From positions 1-64,000 of the forward strand of contig JANQQI010000132.1 of the NCBI GenBank assembly GCA_028285085.1: DNA of 64,000 bases, in the 5' to 3' direction. Both the position numbers and the translations under genes were made by a program. Positions 26,033 through 36,276 of the stretch are shown here, in pieces; position 1 is the first letter of the stretch; each line of letters starts with the position of its first letter. The notes beneath the pieces are model-generated. The model worked only from the letters and a program-made list of their open reading frames with translations, was not told the origin of the DNA and did not search any database. This DNA is from Saprospiraceae bacterium. GTDB taxonomy: Bacteria > Bacteroidota > Bacteroidia > Chitinophagales > Saprospiraceae.

Positions 26033-29000
26033 TTATGCTTCTAAAGCCTTAATTCGCTGTGCAAAAACATATTTTGGGATGTCATTATATAAGCTACGGT
26101 ACAAATCGAGTGCCTTCTGACGCAGGTCGTCATTGGCGGGCTCGATATCCCACCATTCGTAATAAATAGCGGCCTCCTCTTGCGGCCCGCGGGCCTTCTC
26201 TAATAATTGCTGAAGTAACTCAACGGCCCGCTCAGCGTTACCGCTATGGTGACTAACACTAACCGCCAAGATCATTGCTTCAAAAATCAGATCGGGATTA
26301 CCTAAATCATCAGCCAATTCCATCGTTTCGCGATTAATCGCAGCAGCAGCCTCGTATTCCTGTTTAGCCATCAGGACACCGGCTTTCTCCACAAGGCTAG
26401 AGCAAAGCACAAGACGATTATTAATCGCCCGAGAGATTTCAATGGCTCGATCATAATATTCAATCGCCTTATCGTATTCTCCGCGGAAAGTGAAAATATC
26501 CGCCAAGGTATTAACCGCTTTGGCGATACCTTTTTGGTAGTTCAGTTCTTCGCAAAGCTCAAGATTGCGCTCTAGATACTGTACCGCAATATCAAATTCC
26601 CCCTCGATGCTGCGCAGCTCACCGATGAGACCAATGGCAATCGCAATACCTTGCTTATCACCAAGTTGTTCACAAAGCTCAAGATCGAGGATGAAATTTT
26701 CCATCGCTTTTTCGAAATCGCCCTTCTTTTGGTAGACGCTACCGATGCAGCCGATGGCGATTGAGGTCAGGAGTTTATTACCTAATTCTTCGCTGAGCTG
26801 CAGCCCTTGCTCGTAATGTTCGAGCGCAGCGTCGTAGTCCCCCTTTTCGTAGTAGACGATGCCGAGATTGGTATGCAGGGAAGCCATGCCTTGCTTATCA
26901 TTGAGGTCTTCACAATTGCGTAAGCCCTCCAGCTGGCACTGAATGCCCTCGTCATAACGGCCCTGATTCATAAAGGTTAAGCCAAGATTCGCGGTAATCT
27001 GGGCCAGCGAATTGGATTTATCCAACGTCTGAGACAGTTGAATACTACGCGTGAAGAAGCTCTTCGCCTCTTGGTAACGTCCCTGCCGGAAGTAGAGATT
27101 CCCCAGATTTCCAAACACGTTGACTATACCATATTGATCATCCGCTTTTTCAAAAAAGTCAACAGCCAATTCCAAATAAGAATTCGCTTTTTCATAGTTC
27201 CCTTTCAAAAGCAGGAGGTATCCTAAGTTGTTGTTGGTTTTACCGAGCAAGCGTGGCTCTCTCAGCTGATTAGCCAGCTGCAGGCTTTCCTGATAGACCT
27301 GCTCACAATCATCCCAGCGGCCAATGAGTTGTAATACGCTGCCCTTTTTAAGTAGAGTACGCACACGCGCCCGGCTCACCGGCTCGACATCCAGGTGCGC
27401 GAGTAAGCGATTATAAAAATCAAGTGCTTGCTGATTTTGGAAATTGCGCCGGGCATAATCGGCGGCTTTCTCCAAATACTCATTCGTCTTATCTTCCACT
27501 TCAGCCTGCCCGTAGTGGAAGGCCAAGTCGACAAAACGCTCTTCGATGGTCTCGGGGTAAAGTTTTTCTATAGCGTGAGCAATGAGTCTGTGCAATTCTC
27601 GCAAACGCGTTCGCAATTGCATTTCGTAGACCGTTTCCCGCAAAAGGGAGTGCTTGAAGATATATCTCAACTCATTCGTTGCCCGCCAAATCTGTCCCTT
27701 CTCAGCTGTTTGAATCTGCTCGCGCAGAACGGCAGTAACATTACCGTTGCGCTCCACGAAGGTGCTATTTTGTTTCATCACCTCCGAAAGGACGGGAATT
27801 TCAAACTCACGACCAATAACCGCTGCTGCTTTGACCGTTTCCTTGACCAAGCTGGACAAGCGGTCGATCCGAGCCATTAGAATAGAATTGATCGAATTGG
27901 TAATCTTAATGCTTGAATCTTTAATGTGCCAAACATTATCGATCATTTTCAATAAGTTACTCTCCGTAAAATATTCTAAAATCTGCTCGGCGTAAAAAGG
28001 ATTACCGTTGGTGGAACGGTACAGCTGATCCAATAACTCTTGATCAATTTCGGCGCGCAGCCACAACTCGGCAAACTTCCTCAAGGCGGCCTGATCAAGA
28101 ATATTTAGATCGACGATATCTTCCGCAATTTGGAACTGCTTGATCACCTCCTTCGATAATAACTTGGGTTTGCTGCCGTCATCGAGATAACGGGAGGTGA
28201 CCAAGAAGATGATCGGAAAGCGTGTAAGCGGACGTAGCATACTGCGCAATAAATCTTTGGAATCCTCATCGTACCAATGGCCATCTTCTAATTCGATGAT
28301 CAATGGTTTTTCCAAAGCAAGCGCCTTGAAAAGGTTTTCCAGAGCTGCAAAAATGTTTTGGTATCGACCTTTCGCATCGAGTTGTTCCCAGAGAGAATCG
28401 GGATAAAAGATACCAATTTGGCTAGCAAGAATCGAACGTGTCCGTTCCAATTCTTTAGCGATAAAATCGGCATTAATGGGATCAGATGCGTTTCTGGTTT
28501 CTTCGAGCAGAGTGGCAAACCGTTGCTCAAAGCGAGCCGTATTCTGGGCCAGACTAAATTCTGGTGATTGTTCGAAATAATTTTTTAAAAAGTAAATGAA
28601 CGGATTGAAAGGTTTTTTCAAAATCTGATCGGCTTGGCAAGTCACCCAACCGATATGCCCCGTTCGGCGTAATTCACGCTTGAATTCGTAGGCTAGTCGG
28701 GTTTTTCCGATGCCCGCTTCACCGTATAAGTAGATAATGCCCGCAAATTGTCCTTCGAAGATCGGACTGGCAAACTCCATGAGCTGACGCATCTCTTGTT
28801 GCCGACCAATCATATTGCCGGTAAACATGAGCTTATCTTCCAGGTTACGCCCCATCAACTCATAAGTCGGGATATCCCCTTGGATGCCTTTATACTGTGT
28901 GTCGCCAATGTGGTTGAATCGAAAATAGCGATTGCGCTGGATATTCTCATCCACTAATATGGTATTCCAGTCTGCGTACATCATCAGACGAGCCGCCAAG

Positions 29001-30082
29001 TTCACGCGATTCCCCACCGCGGCGTACTGGCATCGTTCTTCGCCGCCAACGATACCGGTGTAGGCCAGGCCAGAGGTAATTCCCATACGAAACCGCAGTG
29101 GCGTCGTCGCCTGCAAATTTTCAGCGATCTCACGCACATTATAAGCAAACTCCAAAGCGCGTGAATCATTATTCTCAAAAGTAACGGGTGCCCCAAAAAA
29201 GCCTAACATCACTCCACCCTTGTCTCCGAAGTCTATTTCTTTGAAATAACCGGAAAAGTTATGCATCTCTTCTAGGATAGCACTGGCAAACTGATTAAGC
29301 AAATCATAGTTGTCCACACCATCAAAAGAAATAAACACGGTGATGACATTGCGGAATTCTCCTCCTTGATCGTAGGCGATTACGGCTTCCGGTAAGAATT
29401 TTTCCAGCACTACCTCGGAAAGTTGTAATGGAGCAGCTGTGCGGATAACGCGTGGCGCCACTTTTACGGACTGTAACAAACGATAATAGGCCCCTTCAAT
29501 CTCCTCCAGCTTCAAATCCGATAGCTCCATATGCTCGCCAAGATATTGATCGAAAATGATATCTTGCCCTTGCGCCTGGTGTTCACTCTTTGCACAATTG
29601 TCGATACCGGGCCCACGAAAAAAGTACGATTTATGCTCATCACCAACAATTCCCCATTCTACTTCCCCGTGAGATAAGCCAATTTTGATCCCAATTTTGA
29701 AATCATCGAAAGCATCGGCATTGACCTGCTCGTCACTGAACAGGTCACGCATTTGCTGAGCCGTCTGTAATAGATGTAAGGGAGTAATGGTCGTATCCTC
29801 TTCAGGAAAAATAGCGGTAAACGCATCACCCGCAAAGTAGGGAATAAATCCTCCTTTATTGTAGACCAATTCGACCATTGGCCCGAAAATATTATTCAAG
29901 ATGATAGATAAGCGTTCCGCCCCTTCGTTGCCTTGTCGCATCAAAGATTGTGTCAAAGGCGTAAAGCCCGATAGGTCAATAAACATCGTATAAGCCCGGA
30001 ATTTACCCCGGATGCGATTACGCTGATATTGATCCTGAACGAAATGTGGAATAAGGTTTTTCACTGGCGCTGATCCAATCAA
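26033..30082 (-). CDS. Soluble-adenylyl-cyclase-like protein: two cyclase domains, AAA ATPase, TPRs
   Basis: Cytoplasmic signalling protein of 1349 aa. Class III cyclase domain C1 (about 30-200) carries the metal-binding aspartates Asp36 (FIDLSGFT) and Asp86 (FAGDAF). C2 (about 245-410) carries the transition-state residues Asn361 and Arg365 (VGNRVNLAAR). C1 has GPGIDNC at the matching place, so one active site should form between the domains, as in mammalian soluble adenylyl cyclase. An AAA/NACHT-like ATPase follows (Walker A GEAGIGKT at 454-461), then an alpha-helical linker and about 10-12 TPR units from residue 880 to the end. Predicted to make cAMP; bicarbonate control is a possibility only. 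Confidence 0.9.
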   Translation of the reverse strand: MIGSAPVKNLIPHFVQDQYQRNRIRGKFRAYTMFIDLSGFTPLTQSLMRQGNEGAERLSIILNNIFGPMVELVYNKGGFIPYFAGDAFTAIFPEEDTTITPLHLLQTAQQMRDLFSDEQVNADAFDDFKIGIKIGLSHGEVEWGIVGDEHKSYFFRGPGIDNCAKSEHQAQGQDIIFDQYLGEHMELSDLKLEEIEGAYYRLLQSVKVAPRVIRTAAPLQLSEVVLEKFLPEAVIAYDQGGEFRNVITVFISFDGVDNYDLLNQFASAILEEMHNFSGYFKEIDFGDKGGVMLGFFGAPVTFENNDSRALEFAYNVREIAENLQATTPLRFRMGITSGLAYTGIVGGEERCQYAAVGNRVNLAARLMMYADWNTILVDENIQRNRYFRFNHIGDTQYKGIQGDIPTYELMGRNLEDKLMFTGNMIGRQQEMRQLMEFASPIFEGQFAGIIYLYGEAGIGKTRLAYEFKRELRRTGHIGWVTCQADQILKKPFNPFIYFLKNYFEQSPEFSLAQNTARFEQRFATLLEETRNASDPINADFIAKELERTRSILASQIGIFYPDSLWEQLDAKGRYQNIFAALENLFKALALEKPLIIELEDGHWYDEDSKDLLRSMLRPLTRFPIIFLVTSRYLDDGSKPKLLSKEVIKQFQIAEDIVDLNILDQAALRKFAELWLRAEIDQELLDQLYRSTNGNPFYAEQILEYFTESNLLKMIDNVWHIKDSSIKITNSINSILMARIDRLSSLVKETVKAAAVIGREFEIPVLSEVMKQNSTFVERNGNVTAVLREQIQTAEKGQIWRATNELRYIFKHSLLRETVYEMQLRTRLRELHRLIAHAIEKLYPETIEERFVDLAFHYGQAEVEDKTNEYLEKAADYARRNFQNQQALDFYNRLLAHLDVEPVSRARVRTLLKKGSVLQLIGRWDDCEQVYQESLQLANQLREPRLLGKTNNNLGYLLLLKGNYEKANSYLELAVDFFEKADDQYGIVNVFGNLGNLYFRQGRYQEAKSFFTRSIQLSQTLDKSNSLAQITANLGLTFMNQGRYDEGIQCQLEGLRNCEDLNDKQGMASLHTNLGIVYYEKGDYDAALEHYEQGLQLSEELGNKLLTSIAIGCIGSVYQKKGDFEKAMENFILDLELCEQLGDKQGIAIAIGLIGELRSIEGEFDIAVQYLERNLELCEELNYQKGIAKAVNTLADIFTFRGEYDKAIEYYDRAIEISRAINNRLVLCSSLVEKAGVLMAKQEYEAAAAINRETMELADDLGNPDLIFEAMILAVSVSHHSGNAERAVELLQQLLEKARGPQEEAAIYYEWWDIEPANDDLRQKALDLYRSLYNDIPKYVFAQRIKALEA

Positions 30083-30181
30083 TTATCTTTTGGGTAGGAA
30101 AATTACAAATTAAAGTTGAGGTGTCACCACATTTTTTAAGAACAAATAGGATCACCTCCGGTTATACTCGGAAAATACATG

Positions 30182-30215
30182 TTTGTCGAATAGTGACAAT
30201 AGTTGGTATATTTTG
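30182..30215 (+). promoter_or_regulatory. Candidate promoter of the DUF5916 gene
   Basis: TTTG (30182-30185), a 21-nt spacer and TATATTTTG (30207-30215, one extra base relative to TAnnTTTG). Predicted start near 30221, about 80 nt before the ATG. Confidence 0.4.
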
Positions 30216-30302
30216 TGTACAAAGCCCTAATAGCAAAACCCTAAATTTGAGCGCTCTTAGTGGCGCGACTTAGAAATTCGACCGAACAAACGAGATGCTT
30301 TC

Positions 30303-32834
30303 ATGGAGAAATTGCTCCTATTTACCCTGTTTTTCTTTGGATCAAATATCCTTTGGAGCCAGATTACAAGTACGCCCACCCGCCAGCTGAGTGCTCACCG
30401 TATCGAAAGTTCAATCAAAGTAGATGGTCGTTTTGACGAAGCAGCCTGGCAAAATGCCATTCCCGCAAAAGATTTCATCCAAAATCAGCCTAATCCCGGC
30501 GCATTAGCCAGTCAAGCAACTGAAGTTCGCCTATTGTACGATGATAAGGCCATCTATGTTGGTGCTACCTTGTACGATACTCAACCCGATAGCATTCTCA
30601 AACAATTTTCGGAGCGTGACGATATCGTCATCACCGATTGGTTCGGCATCATTCTCGATCCCTACCAAGACGGATTGAACGGTACCGGCTTCATTGTAAC
30701 GGCAGCGGGTGTGCAGGTCGACACAAAATACTCGGTGATTGACGGTGGAAGTGGCACCCTAGACGGAGATCGCAACTGGGATGCCGTTTGGACCAGTGCC
30801 GTGAGGATGGTCCCCGAAGGTTGGACTGTTGAAATGCAAATTCCTTATTCAGCCATACGATTTCCCAAGCAAGATATCCAAACTTGGAATATCAACTTTG
30901 CGCGCATGCTGCGCCGCGCGCGCGAAGAGTCGTTCTGGAACGAAGTCAAACCCCAGCTCAATGGCTTGCTCAATCAATCCGGTAAGCTAACCGGCCTACA
31001 GGATATTCGTCCGCCACTCCGGTTGTCCGCCACCCCCTTTGTGGTCGCCTACACCGAGAATTATTACGATGCCGAAAGCGATCCTAAAAGCACCTGGGGG
31101 CACTCGTTCAGCGGTGGAATGGATGTCAAATACGGCATCAATGATGCCTTTACGCTGGATATGACGCTCATCCCGGATTTTGGTCAGGCCCAAAGCGACA
31201 ACCAAGTATTGAACTTGTCACCTTTTGAAATACGTTTCAACGAAAACCGGCAATTTTTCACCGAAGGCACCGAGCTATTCAATAAAGGGGGGCTATTCTA
31301 CTCCCGCCGAATTGGCGGTCGACCGCTGCGCTTTTTTGATGTCGCCGACCAGATTGATGAAGAAAGCGAGGAAATCGTCGATAACCCACAGGAATCGCAG
31401 CTTTTCAACGCCACTAAAATCTCGGGGCGGACGAATAAAGGATTAGGGATTGGTTTTTTTAATGCCACTTCCGGGCAAACCTTTGCAACTGTCGAAAATC
31501 TGGAAAGCGGTGAAAAACGCGAAATCGAAACGAATCCAACCACGAATTATAACGTCTTCGTCCTCGATCAAAATCTAAAAAACAACTCCTACGTCACTCT
31601 GATCAACACCAACGTATTACGGGCTGGGACGGCCTACGATGCCAACGTGACCGGTACCGAATTCGTGCTCAAGAATAAAGCGAACTCCTACGCCATATCT
31701 GGAGGCGCTAATCTAAGTCAGAAGTATTATTCTGGGGCGGAGACCAGTGATGGTCAAGACAGTGTTGGTTTAGGGCATCGTTACCAATTGGGCTTTTCAA
31801 AAACCAGTGGAAATTTCCAATTCGATGCTAATTACATCTCCGAAAGCCGCCACTATGATCACAATGATCTTGGCTTCTTGTTTAGTCCCAACGAACAGAC
31901 GTGGAATTTCCGATGGAACTACGACATATACAAGCCTTTCAGTATTTTCAACCGGGCGGGTACCGGGATGAATTTCCGATACAGTCGCTTGTTTGATCCC
32001 AATAAATTTGCCGATTTTGGCTTTAATTTGCGCAGCTTCTTTGTAACGCGCAGCTTCTTTGCCTTTGGCGCCTGGGGATGGTTTGAGCCTTTCAACACCT
32101 TTGACTATTTCGAACCGCGCACCAGCGATTTCAGTCGCTACTATGCTTTTCCTCGTAACTTCAATATTGGTGGCTGGGTCTCGTCGGATTATCGCAAACG
32201 CTTCGCCTACGATATCAATGCTAATCTGCGCACCTTCGACGAATCCGGGCGACGGACCTTTGAGGTATCCTTTGAGCCACGCCTCCGTGTAAATGATAAG
32301 CTATTTTTCCAGGCGGAGCTGGTGCACGTCAATCTCCGCAACGATGTTGGTTTTATTTCGCCGGATGAGGATGCCGCAAATTATAGCGCTATCAAAGATG
32401 GAGACATTACCTTTGGGCGACGCAACCAGCGCATCTTTGACAATACCATCAACTCCAGCTATATTTTCACCAATACCATGTCACTCAGTCTGCGCGTCAG
32501 ACATTACTGGACCCGCCTGGAATATTTGTCGTTTCACGAACTGGGAGAAGAAGGTGAGTTGAATAATACGAATTACAAAGGACTCACAGACGGCCTTCAG
32601 CCACTGCACAATACCAGTTTTAACATCTTCAATATTGATATGATTTATCGTTGGCGATTTGCTCCGGGAAGTGATCTCTTTTTTATATGGAAAAATGCTA
32701 TTTTTGACAGCAGCGATAATATTGAAGCGGATTACTTCAACAACCTTGGACAGTTGTTAGATGCGCCTCAACTCAATAGCTTCTCACTCAAGCTGGTGTA
32801 TTTTCTGGATTACCTACAATTACAACGGGGTTAA
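30303..32834 (+). CDS. DUF5916 protein with N-terminal CBM9-like domain
   Basis: Exported outer-membrane protein of 843 aa. Signal peptide 1-19 ends WSQ. Residues 30-215 form a carbohydrate-binding-module-9-like sandwich (IKVDGRFDEAAWQNAI, VRLLYDDKAIYVGATLYD, WTVEMQIPYSAIRF), and residues 240-843 are the DUF5916 region with the PDFGQAQSD and FNENRQFFTEGTELF motifs; the aromatic-rich strands to the C-terminus look like an outer-membrane barrel. Function in the family is unknown; carbohydrate or lipid binding is guessed. The S9 peptidase gene follows in the same direction after about 170 bp. Confidence 0.85.
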   Translation: MEKLLLFTLFFFGSNILWSQITSTPTRQLSAHRIESSIKVDGRFDEAAWQNAIPAKDFIQNQPNPGALASQATEVRLLYDDKAIYVGATLYDTQPDSILKQFSERDDIVITDWFGIILDPYQDGLNGTGFIVTAAGVQVDTKYSVIDGGSGTLDGDRNWDAVWTSAVRMVPEGWTVEMQIPYSAIRFPKQDIQTWNINFARMLRRAREESFWNEVKPQLNGLLNQSGKLTGLQDIRPPLRLSATPFVVAYTENYYDAESDPKSTWGHSFSGGMDVKYGINDAFTLDMTLIPDFGQAQSDNQVLNLSPFEIRFNENRQFFTEGTELFNKGGLFYSRRIGGRPLRFFDVADQIDEESEEIVDNPQESQLFNATKISGRTNKGLGIGFFNATSGQTFATVENLESGEKREIETNPTTNYNVFVLDQNLKNNSYVTLINTNVLRAGTAYDANVTGTEFVLKNKANSYAISGGANLSQKYYSGAETSDGQDSVGLGHRYQLGFSKTSGNFQFDANYISESRHYDHNDLGFLFSPNEQTWNFRWNYDIYKPFSIFNRAGTGMNFRYSRLFDPNKFADFGFNLRSFFVTRSFFAFGAWGWFEPFNTFDYFEPRTSDFSRYYAFPRNFNIGGWVSSDYRKRFAYDINANLRTFDESGRRTFEVSFEPRLRVNDKLFFQAELVHVNLRNDVGFISPDEDAANYSAIKDGDITFGRRNQRIFDNTINSSYIFTNTMSLSLRVRHYWTRLEYLSFHELGEEGELNNTNYKGLTDGLQPLHNTSFNIFNIDMIYRWRFAPGSDLFFIWKNAIFDSSDNIEADYFNNLGQLLDAPQLNSFSLKLVYFLDYLQLQRG

Positions 32835-33002
32835 GCAAACGGCCGAATGTAATACTAAACAGTACTATAAAATTCGTTCCTCACGAAAAGACTGTTTTTA
32901 TTATAAAAAGCAAATTCACCGGCGTATTTTGTACGACCAAAATACCGAGCCGGATGACTTGTGATTCCGAGCCACTATTTAATCACCCTAATCAATTTTG
33001 TC

Positions 33003-35474
33003 ATGCAAACATTCGCTTGGCTTTCTCGTAAGCATTTACGAGTTTTAATCACTCTTTTATTATTTACTACATTGACAACTTTGTACGGACAAGACAATTT
33101 GCCATACCAAATGCCGCCCACAGATATTGCTAATCTGATGGATGCGCCCCCGACTCCAAGTGCTAGCCTCAGCCCCTCCGGTGAAACGATGCTCATGTTA
33201 TCTATTCCTAGTTTACCTTCCGTGGAGGAAGTCGCGCAGGAAGAACTTCGCCTGGCTGGCTTACGTCTAAATCCGAAAACGACAGGATCAAGTCGTTCTT
33301 TTTACTATAATGGTTTAAAATTCAAATCCCTCAAAGACGACACCGTCATGGAGGTGAAAGGGTTGCCCGATAATCCAAAAATTGAAAACGTCAGCTGGTC
33401 CCCAGATGGCAGCAAAGTCGCTTTCACGATTACTCAATCAAGTGGTTTGGAATTGTGGATGGTCGATGCGAATACCGCTAAACCTATGCGCTTGACCAAT
33501 CCAACGGTCAACGATGCCATGTCTGGTTTGCCCTATCGCTGGTTTCCCGATGGACGACATATTTTGTATAAATCTGTGGCCTTGCCACGCGGTCCTATTC
33601 CAAGCGAAAACAATATTCCAAGTGGACCGATCATTCAAGAAAATAAAGGCAAGTCTGCTCCCGTACGTACCTATCAGGATTTATTGAAAAATGCGCACGA
33701 TGAAGCCCTGTTTGAATATTACACTTTATCCCAAATGCGTATTCTGACCATCGGGCAGGGTGAGCCCCGAAGCTTTGGGAAGAAAGGCATTATCAAAAGT
33801 TTTAGCATTTCTCCGGATGGCAAATACGTGATGGTTGCCACCATCCAAAAGCCATTTTCTTATATCGTGCCTTACAGCCGTTTTCCTTACTCTGTAGAAA
33901 TCTACGATGATCAAGGGATGAAGGTCAACGATTTGGCGCAAATTCCACTGGCCGAAAATATCCCGAAAGGCTTCGGCGCTGTCCGGGAAGGTCCACGTTC
34001 ATTTGCTTGGCGACCGGATCAGCCCGCTACGCTTTACTGGACCGAAGCACAAGACGGCGGAGACCCTAAAAAAGAAAGCAATCTTCGAGATCAAATGTAT
34101 TATGTCGAAGCGCCTTTCTCTGCCACGCCTAAAAAAGGACCAAAATTTAGCTTGCGCTACGGCGGAATCGACTGGACCGAAACGGGTACCGCAATTACCT
34201 ACGAATGGTGGTGGCAGGATCGTCGTGCAGTAACAAGCATGTGGGATCCCGAAAAACCCAACCAAGGAAAAACGACCTTGTTTGATTATTCCTGGGAGGA
34301 TCGCTACAACGATCCCGGTGATTTTGAATCCAAGCGTAACCAATATGGCCGTTCGGTACTCATCGCCGCCGATAACGGGAAAACGTTATTCCTCACCGGA
34401 CGTGGCGCTTCACCGGAAGGGAATCGCCCTTTCGTTGATAAATTCAATCTGATCACAAAAAGTACAGAGCGACTATGGCGTTCCGAGGCTCCTTATTTTG
34501 AAAATCCGATTACTATTATTGACGAAAAGGAAGGCCTTGTACTGACCCGCAGGGAAGGTCGTGAAGAAGTACCCAATTACTTCCTCCGCAATCTCAAAAC
34601 CGGTGAGCTCAAGCAAATCACGAGTTTTGAAAATCCTTACCAAGCCTTGATGGGCGTCAAAAAAGAACTCGTCAAGTATAAACGTAAAGATGGCGTCGAG
34701 TTGACGGGAACGCTTTATCTCCCGGCCGGATACGATAAGGATAAAGACGGCCGTCTGCCCGTTTTGATGTGGGCTTATCCGCGTGAGTTTAAAAGTGCTG
34801 ATGCCGCAAGTCAGGTCAAAAACTCGCCTTACGAATTCATTCGCATTGGTTGGTGGTCACCGTTATTTTGGGCGACTCAGGGCTATGCTGTTTTCGATGA
34901 TTTCGGGATGCCAATTATCGGTGAAGGCGACGAGGAACCAAACGAAACTTTCGTTGATCAGCTCGTCTCCGGGGCACAAGCGGCCGCCGATAAATTGGTT
35001 GAGATGGGCGTTGCGGATCGAGAACGCCTCGCAGTGGGTGGTCACTCCTACGGTGCTTTCATGACCGCTAATTTGCTAGCACATTCCGACATCTTTACGG
35101 CTGGTATTGCGCGTAGTGGCGCTTACAACCGTACCTTGACACCTTTCGGTTTCCAATCAGAGGAGCGTACTTTCTGGGAAACACCAGAGACGTACTTCAA
35201 GATGTCTCCTTTCATGCACGCCGATAAGATTAAAGAGCCCTTGCTCTTAATCCACGGCGAAGCCGATAACAATTCAGGGACCTTCCCTATGCAGAGCGAG
35301 CGATTTTATGGTGCACTCAAAGGACACGGTGCGATGGTGCGCTTAGTAATGTTGCCCCACGAGAGCCACGGTTACCGAGCCAGGGAATCCGTCATGCATA
35401 TGCTGTGGGAGATGACCGAATGGCTAGACACCCACGTAAAAAACAAGGGAGAAGAGCCGGTTGAAAAACCGTAA
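33003..35474 (+). CDS. S9-family serine peptidase (prolyl oligopeptidase type)
   Basis: Exported peptidase of 823 aa from ATG 33003, which gives an N-terminal signal/anchor (residues 11-30, ending TLYGQ); a GTG at 32961 is the alternative. The beta-propeller N-domain runs to about residue 540. The alpha/beta hydrolase domain carries the triad Ser682 (GGHSYGAF), Asp755 (HGEADN) and His789 (PHESHGY). It probably degrades peptides outside the cytoplasm. A strong hairpin terminator follows at 35493-35534. Confidence 0.92.
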   Translation: MQTFAWLSRKHLRVLITLLLFTTLTTLYGQDNLPYQMPPTDIANLMDAPPTPSASLSPSGETMLMLSIPSLPSVEEVAQEELRLAGLRLNPKTTGSSRSFYYNGLKFKSLKDDTVMEVKGLPDNPKIENVSWSPDGSKVAFTITQSSGLELWMVDANTAKPMRLTNPTVNDAMSGLPYRWFPDGRHILYKSVALPRGPIPSENNIPSGPIIQENKGKSAPVRTYQDLLKNAHDEALFEYYTLSQMRILTIGQGEPRSFGKKGIIKSFSISPDGKYVMVATIQKPFSYIVPYSRFPYSVEIYDDQGMKVNDLAQIPLAENIPKGFGAVREGPRSFAWRPDQPATLYWTEAQDGGDPKKESNLRDQMYYVEAPFSATPKKGPKFSLRYGGIDWTETGTAITYEWWWQDRRAVTSMWDPEKPNQGKTTLFDYSWEDRYNDPGDFESKRNQYGRSVLIAADNGKTLFLTGRGASPEGNRPFVDKFNLITKSTERLWRSEAPYFENPITIIDEKEGLVLTRREGREEVPNYFLRNLKTGELKQITSFENPYQALMGVKKELVKYKRKDGVELTGTLYLPAGYDKDKDGRLPVLMWAYPREFKSADAASQVKNSPYEFIRIGWWSPLFWATQGYAVFDDFGMPIIGEGDEEPNETFVDQLVSGAQAAADKLVEMGVADRERLAVGGHSYGAFMTANLLAHSDIFTAGIARSGAYNRTLTPFGFQSEERTFWETPETYFKMSPFMHADKIKEPLLLIHGEADNNSGTFPMQSERFYGALKGHGAMVRLVMLPHESHGYRARESVMHMLWEMTEWLDTHVKNKGEEPVEKP

Positions 35475-35492
35475 GTAGCTTTTTTCTCTACA

Positions 35493-35534
35493 AAATCTCC
35501 GCTTTTGAATTGCGTTCGAAAGCGGGGATTTTTA
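35493..35534. terminator. Bidirectional terminator between S9 peptidase and LytTR genes
   Basis: AAATCTCCGCTTT (35493-35505) pairs with AAAGCGGGGATTT (35519-35531), 13 bp with one G-U. A T-run follows on the plus strand. It separates two convergent genes. Confidence 0.8.
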
Positions 35535-35547
35535 TTGTTCCTCCGCA

Positions 35548-36276
35548 TTAAAACAACTGCATTAACTGCTCTTTTTTACGGCGAGACACCGGCACTTTAT
35601 GTCCATTGTCCATAATAAGGTAGCCACCATCGGTCCGAACATATTCTTGAATATGGCTGAGGTTAACCAGGTAAGATTTGTGGACGCGCATGAAACTATG
35701 CGGTACCAACTGCTCGGCGAACTCGCCGAGGCTCCGGGAAATGAGCACTTTTCGACGCTCCAAAATCACCGAAGTGTAGCTGCCATCCGATTGACAGTAC
35801 ACCACTTGATGTGGAAACACAAACTCGATCCCTTGAGATTTGTGGAGTGGAATTTTTTGGAAGCTGAGTCGTAAGCGCTCAAGATTTTGATTCTTTGTAG
35901 CGGCGGCTTCCGGTAATTGGAGTTTCGTTTTTGCTCGTCTAAAGGCTTCGATAAGTTCAGTGGATTCAAAAGGCTTTAGCAAGTAATCCGTGGCATTAAT
36001 GCGGAAAGCTTGTACGGCATACTGATCGTAAGCCGTCACAAAAATAACCTGAGATTTGAGCTGTGGGACTTGCTGCAGCAACTCAAAGCCACTCATCTTA
36101 GGCATTTGAATATCAAGAAAAAGGATATCCGGCGGCTGTTGCTGTATTTTTTCGAGCGCGGCGTGGGGATCATCGAATTGGGCGACGATTTCTACATCCG
36201 ATAAATGACGCTCAATTTCCCAACTCAGTGTATTCAGAGCAGCCTGTTCGTCGTCAACGAGGATAGCGGTGTACAT
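35548..36276 (-). CDS. LytTR-family response regulator
   Basis: Two-component response regulator of 242 aa. The receiver domain (1-120) has the phospho-acceptor Asp in ILFLDIQMPKMSG; the C-terminal LytTR domain (about 140-242, IPLHKSQGIEFVFPHQVVYCQSDGSYT and FMRVHKSYLVNLSHI) binds DNA. The ATG at 36276 (MYTAILVDDEQ) gives a proper receiver start; the open frame extends 35 codons further upstream, but that part lies inside the kinase gene. The start overlaps the last 23 bp of the kinase gene, so the pair is translationally coupled. Confidence 0.93.
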   Translation of the reverse strand: MYTAILVDDEQAALNTLSWEIERHLSDVEIVAQFDDPHAALEKIQQQPPDILFLDIQMPKMSGFELLQQVPQLKSQVIFVTAYDQYAVQAFRINATDYLLKPFESTELIEAFRRAKTKLQLPEAAATKNQNLERLRLSFQKIPLHKSQGIEFVFPHQVVYCQSDGSYTSVILERRKVLISRSLGEFAEQLVPHSFMRVHKSYLVNLSHIQEYVRTDGGYLIMDNGHKVPVSRRKKEQLMQLF

